NCBI GenBank assembly: GCA_947624665.1
Contig: CANQLK010000131.1
Coordinates: 1-5,084 of the forward strand
DNA: 5,084 nucleotides
Source of the DNA: Candidatus Gastranaerophilales bacterium
GTDB lineage: Bacteria; Cyanobacteriota; Vampirovibrionia; Gastranaerophilales; Gastranaerophilaceae
Reading direction: 5' to 3'
Shown here: positions 1 to 5,084 of the stretch, piece after piece
How positions within the stretch are numbered: the stretch's first letter is position 1
How the letters are laid out: the number at the start of each line of letters is the position of its first letter
The notes under the pieces: model-generated
What the model was told of the DNA's origin: nothing
Databases searched by the model: none
What the model saw: the letters and a program-made list of their open reading frames with translations, nothing else
Position numbers and translations under genes: made by a program

Positions 1-85
1 AATTCGCTGTCTTAAATTTTGCTGTCTTTCGGGCAAGCGGTTCACTTCGGGCAAAGCCCTGCCGTTCACCATTGCCCTCATAAAC
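1..85. repeat. 85-bp direct repeat, copy A (may extend left of window)
   Basis: This segment recurs at 125-209 with an offset of 124 bases and a single mismatch (T at 78 versus C at 202). The left end coincides with the window edge, so the true unit may be longer. Inside it are a perfect small palindrome (GGGC AAA GCCC, 49-59), a wider inverted pair (GGGCAA at 31-36 with TTGCCC at 72-77) and an internal near-direct repeat (CGGTTCAC at 38-45, CCGTTCAC at 62-69). The composition is far more GC-rich than the neighbouring genes. It resembles an interspersed intergenic repeat of unknown family. The period and palindromes do not match a CRISPR. Confidence 0.9.
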
Positions 86-124
86 TCGGGTTTGTTCGCA
101 GATGCTCACTTCACCCTTGCGCAA

Positions 125-209
125 AATTCGCTGTCTTAAATTTTGCTGTCTTTCGGGCAAGCGGTTCACTTCGGGCAAAGCCCTGCCGTTCACCATTGCC
201 CCCATAAAC
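125..209. repeat. 85-bp direct repeat, copy B
   Basis: This is the second copy of the repeat at 1-85, identical except for C at 202. A 39-base unrelated spacer (86-124) separates the copies. By count, 43 of 85 bases are G or C. Copy B has an extra perfect 8-base inverted repeat at its left boundary: GCAAAATT (121-128) pairs with AATTTTGC (139-146) around a 10-base loop. The small palindrome of copy A recurs at 173-183. Weak similarity (a shared TTTGT-containing stretch) continues a few bases past 209. No transposase or target-site duplication is visible. Confidence 0.9.
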
Positions 210-249
210 CTGCTTTGTAACTTTCTTTTATGCCCCATGAAAATTTATT

Positions 250-278
250 CGGACATTTTTATGTTTTTGTGTTATAAA
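250..278 (+). promoter_or_regulatory. Candidate sigma70 promoter with extended -10 (distal)
   Basis: A -10-like TATAAA lies at 273-278, preceded by TG plus one base (270-272), which is the extended -10 arrangement. A -35-like CGGACA (4 of 6 to TTGACA) lies at 250-255, 17 bases upstream. Transcription would start near 285 and give a leader of about 165 bases that includes the whole inverted repeat at 301-413. AT-rich DNA gives many false -10 matches, so this is a prediction only. Confidence 0.3.
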
Positions 279-300
279 TTTGTTAAGAAGATTTACAAAA

Positions 301-413
301 ATTCATGTAAATGATTGAAGCAAATCCGAATAAAACAGCGTAGACTGTTAATAAAGACTTATCGGTGCTAAAAAATTGATTAATAAAGATTTGATTTGCC
401 CATTTACATAAAT
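301..413 (+). repeat. Nested imperfect inverted repeat, possible structured leader
   Basis: ATGTAAATG (305-313) is the exact reverse complement of CATTTACAT (401-409). Three more pairs (301-303 with 411-413) lie beyond one mismatch. Nested just inside, GCAAATC (320-326) is the exact reverse complement of GATTTGC (393-399), with 6 bases between the two stems on the left and 1 on the right. The interior can pair further: CGA-A-TAA (327-333) with TTATCG (359-364) around a bulged A, then AACAG (334-338) with CTGTT (345-349). As RNA this would be an approximately 110-base folded leader. As DNA it could be a protein site or the remnant of a small inverted-repeat element. It matches no riboswitch consensus I recognise. 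Confidence 0.45.
348..389 (+). repeat. 10-bp direct repeat TTAATAAAGA, two copies 32 bp apart
   Basis: TTAATAAAGA occurs at 348-357 and again at 380-389. Similarity extends to 12 of 13 bases if the following CTT/TTT is counted. The 32-base period is close to three helical turns, which would place both copies on the same DNA face just upstream of the proximal promoter candidate. That fits a regulator site, but short AT-rich repeats also arise by chance. Confidence 0.3.
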
Positions 414-424
414 AAGTGTACAAT
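396..424 (+). promoter_or_regulatory. Candidate sigma70 promoter for the operon (proximal)
   Basis: TTGCCC (396-401) can serve as a -35 box and TACAAT (419-424, 5 of 6 to TATAAT) as a -10 box, with an optimal 17-base spacer. Transcription would begin near 431, giving a leader of about 20 bases before the first gene. The -35 box sits inside the right arm of the inverted repeat at 301-413, so a protein bound there, or cruciform formation, could affect access. Confidence 0.4.
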
Positions 425-441
425 ATAAAAAGAAATTTATT

Positions 442-445
442 GGAA
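442..445 (+). promoter_or_regulatory. Weak ribosome binding site favouring the GTG start at 452
   Basis: GGAA at 442-445 lies 6 bases before GTG 452. The in-frame ATG at 461 is preceded only by GAGAG two bases away, which is too close for normal Shine-Dalgarno pairing. This mildly favours GTG 452, but ATG 461 (three residues shorter) remains possible. Confidence 0.35.
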
Positions 446-451
446 TAAAAA

Positions 452-1462
452 GTGAGAGATATGGTAGATAATAACAACAATCAATGGGAAGATGAATCGC
501 AGTACGATGATATGGTTTCGGATGATGATACCGATACATTGACAGATGATTCTTATGATGACGACGAAGTATCCGATACCGATGATGAATACAGCGAATA
601 TGAAGATGAATCGGAAGATGAAGAGGATGATGATTTATCACCAAAGAAAAAGAAGAATAATCTTCCTTTGTTAATACTCATTATTGTACTTCTCTTGGTC
701 GGTTTGTTTATAGCTATACCAAAATTGACAAATAAAGGCGAAAACAATACCGCAAACAAAGTCGTAAATAAACAAGAAAAATTAAATGATAATGCCGAAA
801 ATAATGTTAAACCTGAAACAAATGATGCAGATGCGTTTTTTGGTGAGTCAGGCAGCGGCGATAACAACATGATGAGTGTTGATTTTAATGATTCGGGAAA
901 TGAAATAAACGTAACAACTGGTGAAGGAGATAATCAACAAGTTGCAACGGTTACGGAAGCGCAACCCGGTGAAGGAATAAATGAAAGTGATTTGTTTGCC
1001 GAACAACCTGCTCAGGAAAATGATTCAATCATGGTTGTATATAATAAAGCTTCGAGGTCAAATCCTTTTAAACCTCCCGTTAATGTAGGCGGCAGCTCTG
1101 AAGTGCCTTATGAAACAATAAACGATACTCAATTTGAAATAATAGAACCGCCTGTTACTGCAGTTAAAGATGAACATTTAACAAAACTTCTTCAGACTGA
1201 AATATCGGGTATTCTTTATGATAAAAGCAGTCCTTCGGCTATTGTTAACATAAATGGTTCGGATCAATTCGTTAAAGTCGGTGATGTAATTTCCGGATTT
1301 AAAATTGTTAACATAACAAAGGATAAAGTTCAAATAAGTTATAAAAATAACAGTTATGTTGCCTCGGTTGGTGAGTTGTTTACAAAAGGTGACATAGATT
1401 TTAAGCCGGCAGTCGTAAATTTGGAAAATAAATTTGCGGGCAGATATAAAAACAAAAATTAA
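452..1462 (+). CDS. GspC/PilP-like inner-membrane protein with acidic cytoplasmic head
   Basis: This 336-residue protein probably links the inner-membrane platform to the secretin. Residues 13-61 are strikingly acidic: 30 of 49 are Asp or Glu and none is Lys or Arg. KKKK (65-68) follows, then a single transmembrane helix (about 71-89), with orientation placing the N terminus in the cytoplasm. Residues 91-200 form an Asn/Glu/Asp-rich, probably disordered periplasmic linker. RSNPFKPP (202-209) resembles the 'DPF-P' motif that precedes the PilP domain. Residues 248-308 (ISGILYD, SAIVNING, VKVGDVISGFKIVNI, KVQISY) have the small beta-domain pattern of GspC homology-region and PilP domains, known to bind secretin N0. 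One TM anchor plus an HR-like domain, directly upstream of a secretin, fits GspC; PilP is normally a lipoprotein. The long acidic head is not typical of either. Assignment is by architecture and motif, so no symbol is given. Start is GTG 452 or ATG 461. Confidence 0.8.
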   Translation: MRDMVDNNNNQWEDESQYDDMVSDDDTDTLTDDSYDDDEVSDTDDEYSEYEDESEDEEDDDLSPKKKKNNLPLLILIIVLLLVGLFIAIPKLTNKGENNTANKVVNKQEKLNDNAENNVKPETNDADAFFGESGSGDNNMMSVDFNDSGNEINVTTGEGDNQQVATVTEAQPGEGINESDLFAEQPAQENDSIMVVYNKASRSNPFKPPVNVGGSSEVPYETINDTQFEIIEPPVTAVKDEHLTKLLQTEISGILYDKSSPSAIVNINGSDQFVKVGDVISGFKIVNITKDKVQISYKNNSYVASVGELFTKGDIDFKPAVVNLENKFAGRYKNKN

Positions 1463-1465
1463 ATA

Positions 1466-1476
1466 GAGGAGTAGGA
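1466..1476 (+). promoter_or_regulatory. Ribosome binding site of the secretin gene
   Basis: GAGGAG (1466-1471) and AGGA (1473-1476) both resemble Shine-Dalgarno sequences. AGGA lies 9 bases before ATG 1486, the better spacing; GAGGAG lies 14 bases away. The site falls in the 23-base gap after the preceding stop codon, supporting co-transcription and the chosen start. Confidence 0.7.
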
Positions 1477-1485
1477 TCATATATT

Positions 1486-3267
1486 ATGGAAAGAAAGTTC
1501 AAAAGTATAACAAAGCTTTTATTGGTAACGGGATGTGTGTCTGTGCTTGCAGCAAATACGGCAACGTCGGCTCCTCTTGTTTATGATATGGGGCAGCCTA
1601 CGGTAAGAACTGATTATAGCGTACCTAATAAAATCAATCTTACCGGAAATGTTAATTTTAATGATAACGGTCAGTTAATAAGTTTAAGTTTGAGAGATAC
1701 TGATGTTCAACAAGTATTAAGAATGTTTGCGGATAAAGCAGGATTAAATATAGTCTTTCACGAATCCGCAAAAGGCTCGGTAACCTTGGACTTGGTTGAT
1801 GTAAGATTGGAAGATGCATTTAAATTGGTCATGAAAATGACTAATTTAACTTATGTAATAAAAGATAAAACAATGTTGGTTGTTTCGGTTTCCGATGCCG
1901 AAAAAGTAAATTTAACAAAAGACAGCGTAATGATATTACCTGTAAAATATGCTGATGCAGCTTATGTTGCTCATTTCTTGAATACTAATATATTCGGAAT
2001 GAATACTCCGGGTTTATCATACGGTCCTATAGTAACAACAAACGCAGACAGAAATGAACTTATGATATTCGGTACCGAAAACGATTATCAAATGGCAAAG
2101 AAAATATTGGACAGATTTGATAAAAAACCCGTAATGACTACATACAGAGTAAATCATACAACACCGTTTGAAATGGCAAAAATGATATGTGAAACATTAT
2201 TCCAGCTGCCGTTCGAAGGCTCTGTCAGCGGTCAAGCAGGTACCGGCAGTTATGTATCAAAATTAAATGCCTCAATTAAATCAAAATCCGGTGTTGAAGA
2301 ATCATCTCCGGGTGCAATAGGCGGCGGAACTGTTGCTTGTGTTTACACAAGTGGTGTAACGACCGGAAACTTGAATTCATATCAATCAAAACCGACGATG
2401 ACATTGTATGTACAACCTGATTTGGGTACATTAACAATGGTTGGCGGAAGTGAACAACAAATACAATTGGTTAATGATTTTATATTGGAAAATGACCGAA
2501 AACAACCTCAGGCATATTTGGAAATATCCATTATAGCATTGTCTGAAGAAGGTTCAAAAGATTTCCAAAACCAGTGGTTGTTTAAAGGCCATCATTTAAA
2601 TTTGCGTTTTGACAGCACCGCGGGTTTGGTTTCAGGGCCATATAACTGGAGAGGTATGAACAAAAGTCATGACCATAATACTTTAACTCAAACAATTTCA
2701 TATTTGATTTCAAATAAAAAAGCAAGAATGCTTGCAAATCCTAAAATTGTAATAACAAACGGTAAAAAATCTACAATTGACTTGACTCAGGATTACATAG
2801 AATCAACAACGGTTCAAATTTTGGATAACTATGCAAGCGGTGGCGGCGGTGCTGCTTCTATTCAGAAAACATACGAAATCGGTAAAGATAACGGTATAAA
2901 GGTTGAAGTATTACCGTTTATAAGTCCTGATGGCTATGTTTCTTTAGATATAAAGCCTGATTATGCTTCTGAATTAAGACCGATATATGATACAATGTAC
3001 AATCAAACATATATTGCTGCTACACTTTTGCAAAGACATAATTTAGACATGAAAGCAATAAGAATTAAAGATGAAGAAACTTTACTGTTAGGTGGTATGA
3101 TTCAAAACACCGAAAGTACTGAAGTAAGTAAAATACCGATTTTGGGTGATATTCCAATATTGGGATTCTTCTTTAGAGGTCAAACAAAAGAGAATAAAAA
3201 AGAAGAATTGTTATTTATGATAACTCCGAGAATTATTAAAGACACGGAAGATGTGGCTGAACTATAA
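1486..3267 (+). CDS. gspD: Outer-membrane secretin, GspD/PilQ family
   Basis: This 593-residue protein would multimerise into the gated outer-membrane channel through which substrates or a pilus exit. It starts with an export signal: basic residues, then a hydrophobic stretch (11-23), with a plausible cleavage after A29 (ATSA); LVTGC (13-17) also resembles a lipobox. Residues 64-134 are an N0/STN domain (ISLSLRDTDVQQVLRMFADK, then VTLDLVDVRLEDAF). Residues 149-212 are an N1 ring domain (PVKYADAAYVAHFL, ELMIFG). Residues 217-338 form a further ring domain split by a Gly/Ser-rich insertion (about 244-303). Residues 342-584 are the secretin barrel domain, with ISYLISNKKARMLANPKIVI, then the family hallmark KIPILGDIPILGFFFRG (549-565) and ELLFMITPRII (574-584). 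It is complete but shorter than many GspD proteins, which carry more ring domains, and lacks the AMIN domains usual in PilQ. Neighbours suggest GspD; PilQ of a type IV pilus is the alternative. Family confidence is very high, system assignment moderate. Confidence 0.93.
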   Translation: MERKFKSITKLLLVTGCVSVLAANTATSAPLVYDMGQPTVRTDYSVPNKINLTGNVNFNDNGQLISLSLRDTDVQQVLRMFADKAGLNIVFHESAKGSVTLDLVDVRLEDAFKLVMKMTNLTYVIKDKTMLVVSVSDAEKVNLTKDSVMILPVKYADAAYVAHFLNTNIFGMNTPGLSYGPIVTTNADRNELMIFGTENDYQMAKKILDRFDKKPVMTTYRVNHTTPFEMAKMICETLFQLPFEGSVSGQAGTGSYVSKLNASIKSKSGVEESSPGAIGGGTVACVYTSGVTTGNLNSYQSKPTMTLYVQPDLGTLTMVGGSEQQIQLVNDFILENDRKQPQAYLEISIIALSEEGSKDFQNQWLFKGHHLNLRFDSTAGLVSGPYNWRGMNKSHDHNTLTQTISYLISNKKARMLANPKIVITNGKKSTIDLTQDYIESTTVQILDNYASGGGGAASIQKTYEIGKDNGIKVEVLPFISPDGYVSLDIKPDYASELRPIYDTMYNQTYIAATLLQRHNLDMKAIRIKDEETLLLGGMIQNTESTEVSKIPILGDIPILGFFFRGQTKENKKEELLFMITPRIIKDTEDVAEL

Positions 3268-3270
3268 GGT
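3266..3270 (+). promoter_or_regulatory. Ribosome binding site of the ATPase gene, overlapping the secretin stop
   Basis: AAGGT (3266-3270) uses the last two bases of the secretin TAA stop and lies 10 bases before ATG 3281. A nearer ATG at 3271 opens only an 11-codon frame ending at 3306, so ATG 3281 is the start of the long frame. The overlap suggests translational coupling. Confidence 0.55.
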
Positions 3271-3280
3271 ATGATTAATA

Positions 3281-5084
3281 ATGACAACAACTTCAAATAT
3301 AGATAAATTAAAGTCAAGATTAGATTTTGATTTAATATCTGATTTCGATATAGTCGACATGCAAAGTAATCTTTATATTCCAATATGTGAATCAGGCGGA
3401 TTCATATATGTGGTAATTACCTCAGAAAGCAAAGCTGAAACGGTAAAACATGCTATAAAAGATTGCAAGGGTACAGAGAACTTAAAATTTGCTAAAGTAG
3501 ATAAAATTGATTTTGATGAATTAATTGCTTCAATTGTTTCAAAGTTCACTCCTAACTTGGAGGAAGCTGAAAATATTTACTTAACTCAAAATAATGAAGT
3601 TCAATTAAAATACGATACGGATGAGAGTGAAGATGATATAGAATCGGATGAAATGTCTGATTCTTCTTCCGAAAGTCCGACAGGAGAAATAAATACTACA
3701 AAATACTTGTCCAAGAAAATAGGAGAAGTAGTAGTAGATATGGGGTTAGCGACTGAAGATCAGGTATTTAATGCGTTAATCGTTTCTAAAAAAGAACGTG
3801 TGCCACTGGGAACAATTCTTGTCCGCCAGAACATTATTACTCTTGATCAGTTAAAGATGGTATTGAAGGCTCAATTAGGATTTGATGTTGTAGATTCTTC
3901 TCAGCTGGATATATCTTCTGAAGTATTGTCTGCATTGCCCGATGACTTTATAAAAATGTACAAAGTTCTTCCGTTAAGCAGTGATGACAGATCATTGATT
4001 GTAGGTATGGTTAACCCTAATGATAAACAAGCCATAGCAAATATAATTGCATATACGGGGATAAAGCCGAAAATATTGGTAATTACACATTATGAATTTT
4101 CAATGTGTATACAGAGATATTTTAACGAAAATGTCAAATCAACCAATAAAATAGTAAGGCAAATGGAGCGTCAATCTCATTCGTTTGAAAGAGAAGAAAC
4201 TTTATTTGAGCAAGCACAAAAAGAATTAAAAGAAGATACAAATATAGTAGTCAGATTTGTAAATAAAATGATATCTGACGGAATAGATATGGGTGCAAGT
4301 GATATCCATATAGAACCAAGACTTGACGGATACATTGTAAGATACAGAAAAGACGGTATATTGAGAAAGGCATTGGCATTACCCGAAAAGTCAGAATTGG
4401 CAATATTGACCCGTTTAAAAGTAATATCAAAGATGAATATTGCAGAGCATAGAAGACCTCAAGACGGTTCTTTTTCAATAACATATAAAGAAAAGGATTT
4501 TGATTTCCGTATAAATACGTTGCCTGTCGGTGATGCAGAAAAGATGGTAATAAGAATTCTTGCTCCTGCTGTATCATTATCTTCGCAAAAAGAGGAAATG
4601 AATATAGTAGGTGCCTCCAAAGAAGATACCGACTTGATAAAAAAGATGGAAAGTGCTCCAAACGGTATTATATTGGCGACAGGTCCTACAGGTTCAGGTA
4701 AAACAACAACATTATATACTTTATTAAAAGCAATAAATGATGAAAAGATAAATATAACGACAATTGAGGATCCTATAGAAATTAGAATAGACGGTATAAA
4801 CCAATCGCAAATTAATGCAAAGGCGGGAATAACATTTGCTTCTTGTATGCGTGCGATATTAAGACAGGACCCTGATGTAATACTCGTAGGTGAAATTCGT
4901 GATATTGAAACGTTGGAAACTGCAATATCTGCGGCATTGACAGGTCACTTGGTATTGTCAACCCTGCATACGAACTCGGCAGCTTCAACTATTACAAGAA
5001 TGATAGATATGGGTGCGAGAGATTATCTCGTGTCATCAACATTAGTCGGAATAATTGCACAAAGATTGGTAAGAAAACTTTGTC
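3281..5084 (+). CDS. gspE: GspE/PilB-family assembly ATPase, 3' end missing
   Basis: This is the cytoplasmic hexameric ATPase that powers pseudopilus or pilus assembly. The 601 codons present run past the window end. Residues 7-90 form an alpha/beta domain resembling the second half of the domain that follows. Residues 112-131 are an acidic linker (11 of 20 Asp/Glu, no Lys/Arg). Residues 146-198 show the 24+5+24 spacing of the MshEN motif, followed by its alpha/beta half to about 281. The core begins near 320 with GASDIHIEP (338-346), VRYRKDG (353-359) and IAEHRRPQDG (387-396). Walker A is GPTGSGKT (468-475), the Asp box TIEDPIE (494-500), Walker B LRQDPDVILVGEIRD (527-541) and the His box TGHLVLSTLHTN (554-565). 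QRLVRKLC (594-601) normally leads into the zinc-binding tetracysteine motif and C-terminal helices, so roughly the last 100 residues are absent only because the window stops. All catalytic motifs are intact, so it should be active. A short gap after the secretin and the motif set favour GspE; PilB cannot be excluded. PilT retraction ATPases lack this N-terminal extension. Confidence 0.93.
   Translation, partial: MTTTSNIDKLKSRLDFDLISDFDIVDMQSNLYIPICESGGFIYVVITSESKAETVKHAIKDCKGTENLKFAKVDKIDFDELIASIVSKFTPNLEEAENIYLTQNNEVQLKYDTDESEDDIESDEMSDSSSESPTGEINTTKYLSKKIGEVVVDMGLATEDQVFNALIVSKKERVPLGTILVRQNIITLDQLKMVLKAQLGFDVVDSSQLDISSEVLSALPDDFIKMYKVLPLSSDDRSLIVGMVNPNDKQAIANIIAYTGIKPKILVITHYEFSMCIQRYFNENVKSTNKIVRQMERQSHSFEREETLFEQAQKELKEDTNIVVRFVNKMISDGIDMGASDIHIEPRLDGYIVRYRKDGILRKALALPEKSELAILTRLKVISKMNIAEHRRPQDGSFSITYKEKDFDFRINTLPVGDAEKMVIRILAPAVSLSSQKEEMNIVGASKEDTDLIKKMESAPNGIILATGPTGSGKTTTLYTLLKAINDEKINITTIEDPIEIRIDGINQSQINAKAGITFASCMRAILRQDPDVILVGEIRDIETLETAISAALTGHLVLSTLHTNSAASTITRMIDMGARDYLVSSTLVGIIAQRLVRKLC

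Larger units (their letters stand above)
1..451. other. Gene-free upstream region of the secretion/pilus operon
   Basis: No convincing gene lies in this stretch. It has two parts. Positions 1 to about 210 are relatively GC-rich and dominated by two copies of an 85-base direct repeat. Positions 230-451 are very AT-rich and hold two candidate promoters, a nested inverted repeat and a short spaced direct repeat, listed separately. Short plus-strand open frames here lack ribosome binding sites and recognisable protein sequence. One minus-strand frame stays open from 238 to the left edge, but it is explained by the repeats and is discussed as a finding. I see no tRNA, rRNA or clear intrinsic terminator. 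Confidence 0.75.

Noticed and set aside
1..209. CRISPR array
   Set aside because: Only two units of 85 bases with a 39-base spacer are present, with internal palindromes and no cas genes. Repeat length is outside the CRISPR range.
19..314. Two small plus-strand open frames (19-207 and 102-314)
   Set aside because: They run through the repeat copies, overlap each other in different frames, have no ribosome binding site and show no protein-like pattern.
301..413. c-di-GMP riboswitch upstream of a pilus/secretion operon
   Set aside because: I looked for the GEMM-type conserved core because of the MshEN domain downstream, but the characteristic motifs and helix arrangement are not present.
283..480. 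Minus-strand 65-codon hydrophobic open frame and a divergent gene upstream of the operon
   Set aside because: Its sequence comes from AT-rich DNA that is rich in Phe/Leu/Ile codons by composition. It overlaps the start of the real gene and both promoter candidates, and has no supporting motif.
348..870. Minus-strand open frames giving His-rich and Ser-rich peptides (348-644 and 553-870)
   Set aside because: They lie opposite the GAT/GAA-rich acidic tract of the real gene. The complement of such codons naturally reads as His, Ile, Ser or Phe runs with few stops.
3271..3306. 11-codon frame starting at ATG 3271 as a leader peptide
   Set aside because: It overlaps the ATPase start, has its own stop after 11 codons and no feature of a regulatory leader. 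AAGGT is better spaced for ATG 3281.
4251..4661. 136-codon minus-strand open frame
   Set aside because: It lies wholly opposite the conserved ATPase core, whose motifs prove the plus-strand frame. There is no family signal on the minus strand.

Overview
The window reads as the start of an operon for a secretin-based envelope machine of the type II secretion / type IV pilus superfamily. It comes from an AT-rich bacterium with an outer membrane. The case for a diderm rests on the full-length outer-membrane secretin at 1486-3267. The genes are strongly AT-biased (ATA, TTA/TTG, AAA and GAT codons are frequent) and use the standard code. No marker gene fixes the phylum. A gut- or environment-associated AT-rich diderm lineage such as Elusimicrobiota or Vampirovibrionia is possible, but that is a guess.

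Layout: positions 1-451 carry no gene I can support. The first ~210 bases hold two nearly identical 85-base direct repeats (1-85 and 125-209, one mismatch), about 51% GC in a much more AT-rich setting. Positions 230-451 are very AT-rich. They contain two candidate sigma70-type promoters, a long nested inverted repeat (301-413) that could fold as leader RNA or act as a regulatory site, and a spaced 10-base direct repeat.

Three plus-strand genes follow with 23- and 13-base gaps, so they are almost certainly co-transcribed. (1) 452-1462 encodes an inner-membrane protein with an extremely acidic cytoplasmic head, one transmembrane helix, a long disordered periplasmic linker and a C-terminal GspC/PilP-like homology-region domain. 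(2) 1486-3267 encodes an outer-membrane secretin (GspD/PilQ family). (3) 3281 to the window end encodes a GspE/PilB-family assembly ATPase. It is cut after 601 codons, at what looks like the first cysteine of the zinc-binding tetracysteine motif.

How they would work together: the ATPase hydrolyses ATP in the cytoplasm to drive pseudopilus or pilus assembly. The GspC-like protein spans the periplasm, and its C-terminal domain would contact the N-terminal ring of the secretin, which forms the outer-membrane gate. The C-D-E order matches a type II secretion operon, but the same parts occur in type IV pilus systems, and the pieces that would decide (GspF/G/L/M or PilM/N/O/T) lie outside the window. 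The basic machine is known. The unusual points are the acidic tracts in both cytoplasm-facing proteins, an apparent duplicated half-domain at the ATPase N terminus, a degenerate c-di-GMP-type (MshEN) domain, a possible disulfide-flanked insertion in the secretin, and the structured, repeat-bearing upstream region.
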